Shown in pieces: positions 34,210-42,957 of a DNA stretch of 64,000 nucleotides (position 1 is its first letter; each line of letters begins with the position of its first letter). The stretch is taken from contig JANSXP010000003.1 of assembly GCA_024742875.1 (NCBI GenBank), forward strand, positions 169,864 through 233,863, read 5' to 3'. This DNA is from Planctomycetaceae bacterium (GTDB lineage: Bacteria > Planctomycetota > Planctomycetia > Planctomycetales > Planctomycetaceae). The notes below the pieces were generated by a model. The model saw nothing but the letters and a program-made list of their open reading frames with translations. It did not search any database and was not told where the DNA came from. Position numbers and translations under genes: made by a program.

Positions 34210-37188
34210 ATGATTCGCCCGATTCTGATTGCCTGCCTGCTGTGTTTTCACCCATTGGCGATTTTCCCAGCCGATGCCGCTGCCGATGAAAAATCTGGCC
34301 CCAAATCTGGCCCCCAGTTGGGCCCCCAGTTGGGCGCTAAATCGGGCACTAAATCGGCCCCTAAATCCGCCCCCACAACTTCTTCCGCCGCGGAGATAAC
34401 GCTTGCTCCTCGCACCGACGTGCAGATCAGCGGCATGTATCCCCACTTAACCACCTACGGCATCTACAGCCAGAACGGCGGCCACTATAAGAAAGGGCAC
34501 AACGAATGCGGCATCGGGGCCATCGTCCCCTGGGCCGGCAAACTGTGGATGGTTAACTACGCGCCTCACCAGCCACGCGGCAGCGAGCACAAACTGTATT
34601 CGGTCGACGCCGATTTGTCACAACCTTTGACCATTCATCCGGAAAGCGTGGGGGGCACTCCGGCTGGTCGCATGATTCACAAAGAAAGCCGCCAGCTGCT
34701 GATCGGCCATCATCTGGTTGCCGCCGACGGCACTGTCCGCACGATTGCTCCGGCCGACATGCCGATGCGGGTCACGGCGATCGCACGGCATCTGACAGAT
34801 CCCGCCAACAGAGTCTACTACATCGACATGGAAGGCGCCATCTGGGAAGCCAACGTCCACACGCTGGCCGTCAAACGACTGTTTAAAAAACCGGTGCCCG
34901 GCTGGCACAGCAAAGGCGGCTACACGTCGCAGGGACGTCTGGTAGTTTCCAACAATGGCGAGCTGCATGTGGGCGACTACAGCGACGTGCTGGTCGGCGG
35001 CGCTGCACAGAATGAAGAACAGCGCGGTGTCCTGGCGGAGTACGATGGTTCAGAGTGGAGAATCGTGGAACGGCGACAGTTCACCGAGGTGACCGGGCCG
35101 GAGGGCATCACGGGCGGCAGTGACGGCAACGCGCCCCTCTGGTCAATGGGCTGGGACCGTCGCAGCGTGCGCCTGAAAGTTTTAGACAACGGAACCTGGC
35201 ACACCTACCTGTTGCCCAAAGCGGCCCACTGCAACGACGCCAGCCATGGCTGGTATACAGAGTGGCCCCGCATCCGCGAAATCACAGACGACCGCTGGAT
35301 GATGGACATGCACGGCATGTTCTTTGACTTTCCTCCGACGTTCTCGGCCGCTAACTCGGGCGGAATTCGCCCCATTGGCAGCCATCTGCGCTATGTGCCC
35401 GATTTTTGTGAGTGGAATGGTCGACTCGTACTGGCAACCGACGAGACCAGCATTCAGGGCAATCGACTGGCCGGACAGCCACAGAGCAACCTATGGTTCG
35501 GCACCTATGAGGATCTGAAGACCTGGGGGCCCGCCAGCGGCTATGGCGGGCCGTGGCTGGAAGATCGTGTTCGGGCCGGTCAGCCATCGGATCCCTTCCT
35601 CGTGGCCGGCTTTGACCGACGCGTCATTCACCTGGCTGTCGGTCGCAGGACGACAGACAACAGTCAGCGTCTGAGGACGACCGATCAGCTGGCCATCACA
35701 CGACTTCCCGATCTTTTGGCCCAACTGCCTTCTGTCACCGTCCGCCGCGGCAGCTGGAAGAAACCGGCGGCTGGCTACACGTTTGAAGTCGACGCGCCAG
35801 TCACTGTGTACCTCGCGGTGGATGAACGCGGAAATCCGGACCCTGATGATGCATGGCAGCGGACTGAGATGACGCTGCAGTGGGGCGAACGCTTTGGTGA
35901 TCGCGTGTACTCCCGCCGGTTCGCCGCCGGACGGATTGAAATTCCCGGCAACAGCACCGAACACACGCCAGGCTCCTTCGGGCTGCCACACACCGCCTTT
36001 GTTGCAGGCGGCGGTGAGGTGACAGTGAAAGCCGGAGCAGGCGCCCAACTGATCGAACCTCCGTCCTCGCCCCGCTCCAGTGGCCCGGTCACATTCACGC
36101 TGGAGACAGACCGTGACGGCACGGGCACCTGGACACCCTGCGGTCAGGCGCGTGTCGAGGCCAATGGCAGTGTGGCGCACTACCTGCCGCAGGACTTTGA
36201 CGGCACATGGCTGCGGTTTACGGTTGATCGCGACTGCGTGGCGACCGCCGTGCTGCATCAGACCACGGCACGCTTCGTGGATGGCAGCAGCGAAGAAAAC
36301 CAGACGCTGTTTGCCGGCCTGGCCGAAGTGGGATCCACCAACGTGCTGGCAGGCCGTGTCTATGCCGCGAAACGAAATCGTAATCTGCGGCTGATTAATA
36401 CCGAACACACGTTCTTTGAGTTCACCAAAGACCAGTTTCACTTTGAACCAGATACTCCCGACGAAACGCTGCAGCAACTGCTGGAAACGGAGCAGGAATT
36501 CACCGTCGATGCGGCCTCTGTGGTGCTCTCCACAAACAGTGGGCGATTCCGACTGCCCAAAGGGGATGCAGCCCACGACGCGCCATTCGCCAGTGGCTGG
36601 CCGCGTACCTCACGGGAGGTGGAATCCGAACGCCATCTGGCCAATATCCACGGGACCTTTTATGAAGTGCCGCTGCTGACCAACGGCCGTCCGCCGCTGT
36701 GGAATCTGATGCGGCCGGTTTCCAGTCACAACCGACAGATCTCAGACTTCTGCACGTGGAATGGCCTGCTGGTGCTGGCCGGAATTCGGGCCGATGCGGC
36801 AGACGATGGTCACGTCTTTCGTGATGAGCGACGGAACGTCGGACTGTGGTTTGGCGGCATTGACGATCTCTGGAAACTGGGCAAACCCGTGGGCCACGGT
36901 GGCCCGTGGCTCGATACGTCTGTGGTCGCCGGTCGGCCGTCCGACGCGTATCTGATGCGAGGCTACGACCGGAAGTCGGTGCGGATGTCTCACGGTCACT
37001 CTGAGGCGATAAACGTGTCACTGGAGGTCGACATCAGCGGCAACGGACTGTGGGTGCCCTACAGGAGTTTCAACGTGCCCGCCGGCACCACGGTCAATCA
37101 CCAGTTCCCGACCGCGTTCTCTGCCTTCTGGGTGCGGGCGGTCAGCGACACCGACACCACGGCCACCGTCCAGCTGGACTACCGCTAG
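34210..37188 (+). CDS. Large secreted protein with internal duplication, function unknown
   Basis: A 992-residue protein from the ATG at 34210 (upstream frame to 33985 looks non-coding). A signal peptide (MIRPILIACLLCFHPLAIFPADA) is followed by seven tetrapeptide repeats (KSGP/QLGP/KSAP). The body looks beta-propeller-like and holds two copies of one unit: ISDFCEWNGRLVLATDETS with GGPWLEDRVRAGQPSDPFLV near residue 390-460, and ISDFCTWNGLLVLAGIRAD with GGPWLDTSVVAGRPSDAYLM near residue 845-915. I do not know the family. No catalytic motif is obvious; binding or surface-display roles are possible. Confidence 0.75.
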   Translation: MIRPILIACLLCFHPLAIFPADAAADEKSGPKSGPQLGPQLGAKSGTKSAPKSAPTTSSAAEITLAPRTDVQISGMYPHLTTYGIYSQNGGHYKKGHNECGIGAIVPWAGKLWMVNYAPHQPRGSEHKLYSVDADLSQPLTIHPESVGGTPAGRMIHKESRQLLIGHHLVAADGTVRTIAPADMPMRVTAIARHLTDPANRVYYIDMEGAIWEANVHTLAVKRLFKKPVPGWHSKGGYTSQGRLVVSNNGELHVGDYSDVLVGGAAQNEEQRGVLAEYDGSEWRIVERRQFTEVTGPEGITGGSDGNAPLWSMGWDRRSVRLKVLDNGTWHTYLLPKAAHCNDASHGWYTEWPRIREITDDRWMMDMHGMFFDFPPTFSAANSGGIRPIGSHLRYVPDFCEWNGRLVLATDETSIQGNRLAGQPQSNLWFGTYEDLKTWGPASGYGGPWLEDRVRAGQPSDPFLVAGFDRRVIHLAVGRRTTDNSQRLRTTDQLAITRLPDLLAQLPSVTVRRGSWKKPAAGYTFEVDAPVTVYLAVDERGNPDPDDAWQRTEMTLQWGERFGDRVYSRRFAAGRIEIPGNSTEHTPGSFGLPHTAFVAGGGEVTVKAGAGAQLIEPPSSPRSSGPVTFTLETDRDGTGTWTPCGQARVEANGSVAHYLPQDFDGTWLRFTVDRDCVATAVLHQTTARFVDGSSEENQTLFAGLAEVGSTNVLAGRVYAAKRNRNLRLINTEHTFFEFTKDQFHFEPDTPDETLQQLLETEQEFTVDAASVVLSTNSGRFRLPKGDAAHDAPFASGWPRTSREVESERHLANIHGTFYEVPLLTNGRPPLWNLMRPVSSHNRQISDFCTWNGLLVLAGIRADAADDGHVFRDERRNVGLWFGGIDDLWKLGKPVGHGGPWLDTSVVAGRPSDAYLMRGYDRKSVRMSHGHSEAINVSLEVDISGNGLWVPYRSFNVPAGTTVNHQFPTAFSAFWVRAVSDTDTTATVQLDYR
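34291..34374 (+). repeat. Seven 12-bp units encoding KSGP-type repeats
   Basis: Seven degenerate 12-base units encode KSGP, KSGP, QLGP, QLGA, KSGT, KSAP, KSAP directly after the signal peptide of the large secreted protein. The first two units are identical. Confidence 0.85.
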
Positions 37189-37635
37189 CGGGGGAGATGG
37201 AACGGCAGCATACTGGCCCGTTCGCTGCCATCTCGCCATCAGGATGCGGTCATCGATTTGCAGGAAAAATGGGCGAACCCTTTGAGCAGCATGGCGTCTA
37301 TGCCGGCAGCCTGAACTGCCGAACGGGTTTCCATGACGAACCTGAGGCAGCGCTGCCGGGTGACCGGCCAGTGAACGGTCCGATGTCTGTCGAGCGTGCA
37401 GATCAGCGGGCCAGTCAACGATCGGCAAACGCCAAAAATGGACGCTCGACAACTCGGTCAAACACTTCGCTCAGGCCTCCAGCGAAAGCAGGCCTGGATT
37501 CCTTCGTTCGTGAGAACAGCCATGCGTGTGCCGCAAAGATGCTTCTGCCTGCTCAATACCGGGCCCGTGTAAACGGGCGCCGCAGCAGCCATTCTTTGCA
37601 ATCAACCAGGCTTTTTCTCCGAACGAAATGAATTC
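37189..37635. other. Intergenic region, no gene seen
   Basis: About 450 bases between the large secreted protein and the small basic protein. Open frames here run across gene boundaries and have shadow-like composition. No promoter or RNA could be chosen. Confidence 0.5.
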
Positions 37636-38016
37636 ATGAACATCACAACTGAATACGACTGCGCCACCAGCGTGGCCGCGCGAGTCGCCGGAGAGGACAT
37701 CAAACAGGGCGACTACATCACCGTTTTGAACGACGTGGTCGAATTTCCCTCGTTCCTCTGGGCTGCTTCCGACAGCCGCCTGCCACCGGAAGAACCGGTG
37801 CGCGTGACTTTTAAGCCCGGCCACGCCGGGTACCCCTACCGGGTGATCACCGTGTGCCTGCCGTTTGTCTACGCCAAACGCCCCAAAGGAGGCATGGAAA
37901 TTTTTGACACGCGCACCGAGCAACTTGTACGTCTGGCCCCACACAGCGGGCGAGCCGTCTGGATGCGGCTGCGCAAGGCGGCCAAAAAAGCGGCCAGGAA
38001 GAAGAAGGACAAGTAG
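37636..38016 (+). CDS. Small conserved-looking hypothetical protein with lysine-rich tail
   Basis: A 126-residue protein I do not recognise. It starts MNITTEYDCATSVAARVAGE and has a beta-rich core (GDYITVLNDVVEFPSFLWAA, later YRVITVCLPFVYAK), then a basic tail KAAKKAARKKKDK. The tail could bind nucleic acid or acidic polymer. There is no signal peptide. A strong hairpin with a short T-run 128 bases downstream is its probable terminator. Confidence 0.7.
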   Translation: MNITTEYDCATSVAARVAGEDIKQGDYITVLNDVVEFPSFLWAASDSRLPPEEPVRVTFKPGHAGYPYRVITVCLPFVYAKRPKGGMEIFDTRTEQLVRLAPHSGRAVWMRLRKAAKKAARKKKDK

Positions 38017-38336
38017 CCGGCGGCCACCGTTTCTGACACTCGCCGTTCACGGCTGTCGATGAGCAAAGCCGTTCAGTAAACGACTTGACGGACGGGCGTT
38101 TTCGCCGATGGCTGTCACTATCTCGATTTCTGAACCTCAATTCGCCCTCTGTCGAACGATCGACAGAGGGCTTTTCACTGCTGATTGCAACTGCTCAGGG
38201 CCATAGTCAGCCAACAGTTGGAGGTTCGTTCACAGAAACATTGTCTCAGGACGACCGACAGACGGTTGGCCACCGCCAAGATCATTTCTACGATCATCCC
38301 GAAATCAGTTCTGCAACAGATAAACTCAGCCAGCCC
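38017..38336. other. Intergenic region with terminator
   Basis: About 320 bases between the small basic protein and the bestrophin-like gene. It holds the hairpin at 38144-38175 and otherwise no gene I can support; an upstream extension of the bestrophin frame through it is not convincing. Confidence 0.5.
38144..38175 (+). terminator. Rho-independent terminator
   Basis: A perfect 12-bp stem (GCCCTCTGTCGA / TCGACAGAGGGC) around a 4-base ACGA loop, followed by TTTT. It would end transcription of the small basic protein gene and isolate the bestrophin gene. Confidence 0.8.
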
Positions 38337-39398
38337 ATGTACACCAAAAAGAAATACTCGCTTCTGGACATGCTGCTCTGGACGAGGATGGAGATCTTCT
38401 ATTTTCTGCTGATCGCCGTGGGAGTCGCGCTGCTTTACGACATCGGTGGACTCGGCTGGCTGCAGATTCCCTGGACGCCTGTGGCACTCATCGGCACGGC
38501 GGTCGCGTTTCTGATTGGTTTTCAAAACAACGCGGCTTACGGCCGTGCGTGGGAAGCCCGCAAAATCTGGGGCGGCATCGTGAACGAATCCCGTGCGTGG
38601 GCCACGCTCGTGCACGACATGGTGACCAATGAGTACGCGGCGGAGCCCGCCTCCCCGGAGGAACTGGCCGAGCACCGACGAAAACTCATTTATCGTCACA
38701 TTGCCTGGCTCACCGCGCTGCGCTATGCCATGCGGGCCAAACGACCGTGGGAAGTCTTCACAGAACACCGTACCAACAAGGAGTGGTACGAGCGCATCTG
38801 CATCCCGGAACGCGACGGATCACTTCACGACGAACTGTCGGCCCTGCTGGACGCTGACGAGTTTGCACGCGTGAAGAACCGGGCCAATCCGGCCACGGCT
38901 TTGCTGTCGCTGCAGTCGCAGCACCTGCGGCAGCTGAAAGAACGTGGCCTGGTGTGGGAGTTTTCGTTTCTGGAACTGGAAGGTCTGGTGCGCGAACTGC
39001 TGGCGCTGCAGGGCAAGTCAGAACGCATCAAGAACTTTCCGTATCCGCGGCAGTACGCCACCCTCAGCTATGACATCGTGCGGATCTTTGTGCTGCTGCT
39101 GCCGTTTGGCGTGATTCCGGAATTCGCCGCCATCGGCGACTCCCTGACAGACACGTATCCCTCGCTGGGCAAATCATTTGTGTGGCTGGGAGTGCCGTTT
39201 ACCGTCATCGTGTCGTGGGTGTTCAACACGATGCAGCGAATCGGTGTCGTGGGTGAGAATCCGTTTGAGGGCTCCGCCAATGACGTGCCGATCTCCACAA
39301 TCGCGCACGGTATTGAGATCGACATGCGGGAGATCCTGGGCGAAAGCTGCGATCAAATTCCCGCGCCGTACCCCGCCATTGATGGCGTGCAGATGTAG
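38337..39398 (+). CDS. Bestrophin-like chloride channel family protein
   Basis: A 353-residue membrane protein starting at the ATG at 38337 (MYTKKKYSLLDMLLWTRMEI). The bestrophin/RFP-TM signature region is clear: hydrophobic helices near residues 20-70, then LIGFQNNAAYGRAWEARKIW and GGIVNESRAWATLVHDMV. A long helical cytosolic part and two further helices (VRIFVLLLPFGVIPEFAAI, VWLGVPFTVIVSWVFN) follow. Bacterial members form pentameric anion or cation channels. It stands alone upstream of the dioxygenase; its ion is not predictable. Confidence 0.85.
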   Translation: MYTKKKYSLLDMLLWTRMEIFYFLLIAVGVALLYDIGGLGWLQIPWTPVALIGTAVAFLIGFQNNAAYGRAWEARKIWGGIVNESRAWATLVHDMVTNEYAAEPASPEELAEHRRKLIYRHIAWLTALRYAMRAKRPWEVFTEHRTNKEWYERICIPERDGSLHDELSALLDADEFARVKNRANPATALLSLQSQHLRQLKERGLVWEFSFLELEGLVRELLALQGKSERIKNFPYPRQYATLSYDIVRIFVLLLPFGVIPEFAAIGDSLTDTYPSLGKSFVWLGVPFTVIVSWVFNTMQRIGVVGENPFEGSANDVPISTIAHGIEIDMREILGESCDQIPAPYPAIDGVQM

Positions 39399-39538
39399 CC
39401 CACGATTTGCTGCTGGCAACACGACCTCCCAATTTGCCGGTGCGGTGCTGACGGCAGCACGGACGCCCGATATAATCCCCCAAACGCCCCGCAGACAGGG
39501 CGTACTGCCTGTGCTTTTTTACTGACCGGGGAAATGCG

Positions 39539-40255
39539 ATGACCAATCAGCAATCACACATCAATCGACGACAGCTCCTGCGTTCGGGCCTGGTTCTGGG
39601 GGCCGCCAGCGTGACGGCCCCCGGCGTGTTTGCCGATTTGCTCGCCACGGCCACACAGACGGAAGGTCCGTTCTACCCCAACAAACTGCCGCTGGACACG
39701 GACAACGACCTTTTGGTGATCAACGATGCCATCACACCAGCCGTCGGAGAAATCACCCATCTGACCGGGCGCGTCCTGGACATCAAAGGTCAGCCACTGC
39801 GAAACGCGTTTGTGGAAATCTGGCAGGTCGACAACAACGCCGTGTATCTGCACACCGGCGATAAAACGAATCGCGCCAATCAGGACACCAACTTTCAGGG
39901 TTATGGTCGCTTCCTGACAGACTCCAAAGGCAACTACTACTTCCGCACGATCAAGCCGGTGGCGTACCCTGGTCGCACGCCTCACATCCACATCGCGATT
40001 AGCAAAAGCGGCAAGCGAATTCTGACGACTCAACTGTACATCAAGGGCCATCCGGGCAACGCGCAGGATGGTCCGCTGCGACCGCTGTCGGCCGAAGCGA
40101 AGAAAACCGTCATGGGAGAATTCCGGCCAATGCCGGACTCCAAAATCGGCGAACTGGCGGTCAACTTTGACATCGTGGTTGGCATGACGGCCGCCGAAGC
40201 GGATGACGGCACCATGAAGGGCGTGGGCAAGCCACAATGGGGCCGCCGCGGCTAA
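39539..40255 (+). CDS. Tat-exported intradiol ring-cleavage dioxygenase
   Basis: A 238-residue protein of the intradiol dioxygenase family, which uses Fe(III) to split catechol rings between the two hydroxyls. A twin-arginine signal (INRRQLLRSGLVLGAASVTA) replaces the usual N-terminus, so it works outside the cytoplasm. Family motifs are TEGPFYP (41-47), FVEIWQVDNNAVYLH and KPVAYPGRTPHIHIAI, where Tyr143, His149 and His151 are candidate iron ligands. The second Tyr ligand is less certain (Tyr103 or Tyr122). An exported form could act on plant- or alga-derived aromatics. The ribosome site GGGGAAATGCG precedes the ATG. Its stop codon lies inside the first unit of a 19-bp repeat. Confidence 0.87.
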   Translation: MTNQQSHINRRQLLRSGLVLGAASVTAPGVFADLLATATQTEGPFYPNKLPLDTDNDLLVINDAITPAVGEITHLTGRVLDIKGQPLRNAFVEIWQVDNNAVYLHTGDKTNRANQDTNFQGYGRFLTDSKGNYYFRTIKPVAYPGRTPHIHIAISKSGKRILTTQLYIKGHPGNAQDGPLRPLSAEAKKTVMGEFRPMPDSKIGELAVNFDIVVGMTAAEADDGTMKGVGKPQWGRRG

Positions 40256-40354
40256 GCGGGACCGCCGCGGCTAAGCGGGACCGCCGCGGCTAAGCGGGGC
40301 CGCCGCGGCTAAGCGGGACCGCCGCGGCTAAGCGGGACCGCCGCGGCTTAGCGG
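40241..40354 (+). repeat. Six-copy 19-bp tandem repeat starting at the dioxygenase stop
   Basis: Six units of 19 bases (consensus GGGACCGCCGCGGCTAAGC) run from the last codons of the dioxygenase gene into the gap before the convergent sulfatase. The TAA stop lies in the first unit. The last unit has TTAG for TAAG. Each unit holds the palindrome GCCGCGGC and could fold with neighbours. Confidence 0.92.
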
Positions 40355-40413
40355 CTGGCTGTGATCGCCGCTCTGCTGTCGAGCGAGTGGCGATCAGGGT
40401 GCAATGACCGGCG

Positions 40414-42789
40414 TCAATCCTTCAGATAGCGGATCTGCGTGCGACCAATGGTGCCGTTGAAGGAAAACGGCGACTGGTCGTAGTAGTCCAGCGAGACGGG
40501 GGAGTCGCGGTCGGTGCCGATGTCGAATGTGGCGTTGCTGGTGAAGTGCAGCGACATGCCGTTGGGCACGCGACCGGAGGCCACCTGTTTGCCGTCGACA
40601 CGCAGTGTGACGTCGATGGGCCCTCCGATGCGATCGACAAGCTTCGACTCCACTTCAATCGTGTGTTTGCCGGGCGTCAGCGGCTGGTCCGCACGAAACT
40701 TCGAACGGCGAACGGTAAACAGATTGAATTCGTAATTGAGCGTGTTGTCTTTGACATAACATGTCAGGCCGCCCGAGAATCCCGCCAGCGCGTACAGCAC
40801 GCCATTGGCGTTTTTGGGCACATCCACCTCCATGGTCACCAGGCTGCTGACCTTGCCCAGTTTGGGTGCAGCCGACTCGGGCATGTTGGTGACCGGATGC
40901 CGAAAATCCCAGCTTGTGTAAGGCGAAGCGGGCGCATCTTCCGGGTGGTACAGCACAGTGGACCACAGCCCACCGCCGATCGGCAGATTCTTATTGCGGG
41001 CGGATTCGGTGAGAAACAGGGCCTTCATCTCATCCAGTTTTTCCGGATACTGGTCCGCCACATCGCGGGCCTGGGTCCAGTCTTCATCGATGTGGTACAG
41101 CTGCCACTTGTCATTCAGCGGCGACCACTTGCGAATCCCCGGTGGAATGCCGCCCACCCAGGGTTCCCGCGGGCCCCGCGCGGAGGCAAACCAGCCGTCG
41201 TGGTACACGCCACGGCTGGCCATGATATCAAAGAACTGAGTCTTTCGACGACCGTCCACACTCGCGTCATCAAACGTGTACGCCATGCTGGTGCCATCCA
41301 TTTCGTCCTGCGCGAAGCCGTTAACGGTTTGTGGCAGCGGAATATTAAGCAGTTCATAAACGGTCGGAGCCACATCAATGACATGATGAAACTGAGATCG
41401 CGGCTTCTGGTCGGGCCGAATGGACTTTGGCCAGGATACTGCCATGGGGTTACGAATGCCGCCAAAATACGCGCCCTGCAGTTTGGTGCCCTGGTACGGC
41501 GTGCTGCCGGCCCACGCCCAGCCGGCGTGATACATGTTGTCCGTTTTGGCAGAGCCCAGCACGTCCAGCCCGCCCAGTTCTTCCAGGGCGGCAATGTGCT
41601 CCGAGATCTTTGTGGGGATGCCATTTTGAGCCAGCTGCTCACTGATGGTGCCGTACAGTCCTTCCGATGAGGAACCGTTGTCCCCCCAAATGTAAAACAC
41701 GAGCGTGTTTTCCAGGTCACCCTGACCTTCCATTTCATCCAGCAAACGCCCCACCTGTGCATCCGCGTGTTCGGTGAATCCGGCAAACACTTCCATGAGA
41801 CGACGCTGAAACGGCTTCTCCTTGTCGGGGATGGAATCCCATGACGCCATCGTGTCCGCCCGCGGCGTCAGCCGTGCGTCCGCCGGCAGCCAGCCCAGTT
41901 TCTTCTGTCGCGCGAACACGCGCTGGCGATAGGCGTCCCAGCCGTCATCAAATTTGCCTTTGTATTTGTCGGCCCACTCTTTGGGCACCTGATGCGGGCC
42001 ATGTGACGCGCCCGGCGCCCAGTACATAAACCACGGTTTGTCCGGCGCGAAGGCGCTTTGTTCGCGCAGCCAGTGAATGGCATCATCGGCAATGTCTTCG
42101 GACAGATGATAGTAATCGTGTCCACCGGACGTGTGAGGATGATCTACGTAAGTCGTGTTGCGAACCATCGTCGGCTCATACTGCGACGCCTCTCCGGCCA
42201 GAAATCCGTAGAAATACTCGAACCCGTAGCCCGTGGGCCAGTAGTCGAACGGTCCCTTCGACGTGATCTGATCTTCGGGCGTGTTGTGCCACTTGCCGAA
42301 TGCTGCCGTGTTGTAACCGTAGGCCTTCAGGACTTCGGCCATGGTGGCTGAGGTTTTGGGAATCACGCCGCTGAAGCCATCAAAATCGTTGGCAATGGCG
42401 GCGATCTGTCCGTTGCCCACCCGCGTATGATTGCGGCCGGTCAGCAGCGCGGCGCGAGTGGGTGAACACATGGCCGTCGTATGAAAGCGGTTGTAGGAGA
42501 TGCCGTGTCCGGCCACCCGACTGAGGTTGGGCGTGTGAACCTCTCCACCATACGTGTCCGGCAGGCCGTTGCCCACATCATCGATGAGCACAATCAGAAT
42601 GTTGGGGGCATCAGCCGGCAGACGCCGCGGCTCCACGCGTTTCTGATACGTTGAACTCTCAATGGTCACTCCAGGGGTTGACCCCGATGGAGCAGGCGGA
42701 AACGGAAGCACGTCCTGTGCGGAGGCCTCCGCCAGGTACAGCACCACAAGAGTCCAAACAGGGCGGCAACACCATAAGCAACGGTTCAA
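40414..42789 (-). CDS. Large secreted arylsulfatase (CSPTR) with C-terminal beta domain
   Basis: A 791-residue type I sulfatase, larger than its neighbours and like the AtsA-type arylsulfatases. A signal peptide precedes a proline-rich linker, the metal-binding APNILIVLIDDVGNGLPDTY (62-81) and the active-site motif CSPTR at 108-112. AFGKWHNTPEDQ and YIWGDNGSSSEG follow. The last 150 or so residues (LGKVSSLVTMEVDVPKNANG onward, with GGLTCYVKDNTLNYEFNLF) form a separate beta-sandwich, as in the family. It converges with the dioxygenase across the 19-bp repeat and is divergent from the C25 peptidase gene. Confidence 0.94.
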   Translation of the reverse strand: MNRCLWCCRPVWTLVVLYLAEASAQDVLPFPPAPSGSTPGVTIESSTYQKRVEPRRLPADAPNILIVLIDDVGNGLPDTYGGEVHTPNLSRVAGHGISYNRFHTTAMCSPTRAALLTGRNHTRVGNGQIAAIANDFDGFSGVIPKTSATMAEVLKAYGYNTAAFGKWHNTPEDQITSKGPFDYWPTGYGFEYFYGFLAGEASQYEPTMVRNTTYVDHPHTSGGHDYYHLSEDIADDAIHWLREQSAFAPDKPWFMYWAPGASHGPHQVPKEWADKYKGKFDDGWDAYRQRVFARQKKLGWLPADARLTPRADTMASWDSIPDKEKPFQRRLMEVFAGFTEHADAQVGRLLDEMEGQGDLENTLVFYIWGDNGSSSEGLYGTISEQLAQNGIPTKISEHIAALEELGGLDVLGSAKTDNMYHAGWAWAGSTPYQGTKLQGAYFGGIRNPMAVSWPKSIRPDQKPRSQFHHVIDVAPTVYELLNIPLPQTVNGFAQDEMDGTSMAYTFDDASVDGRRKTQFFDIMASRGVYHDGWFASARGPREPWVGGIPPGIRKWSPLNDKWQLYHIDEDWTQARDVADQYPEKLDEMKALFLTESARNKNLPIGGGLWSTVLYHPEDAPASPYTSWDFRHPVTNMPESAAPKLGKVSSLVTMEVDVPKNANGVLYALAGFSGGLTCYVKDNTLNYEFNLFTVRRSKFRADQPLTPGKHTIEVESKLVDRIGGPIDVTLRVDGKQVASGRVPNGMSLHFTSNATFDIGTDRDSPVSLDYYDQSPFSFNGTIGRTQIRYLKD

Positions 42790-42957
42790 GGTCGGCTCTC
42801 CCGGTCAGTCGATAAAAAGATTCCACTCCAGACTAACGCGAACGCATGCCGGTTCCAGTCAACGAGCGTTTGATGTTCGACGGACGTCTGCGCCGCCGTC
42901 ATCCCCTCATTTTCGCAGTCTGAGAAGATTGCAGTTGACCGTTTTGATTTCCCTGAA

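Noticed and set aside
39490..39522. Possible terminator before the dioxygenase (short stem then six T)
   Set aside because: The stem is only about five pairs with mismatches and it ends just before the dioxygenase ribosome site; too weak to call.
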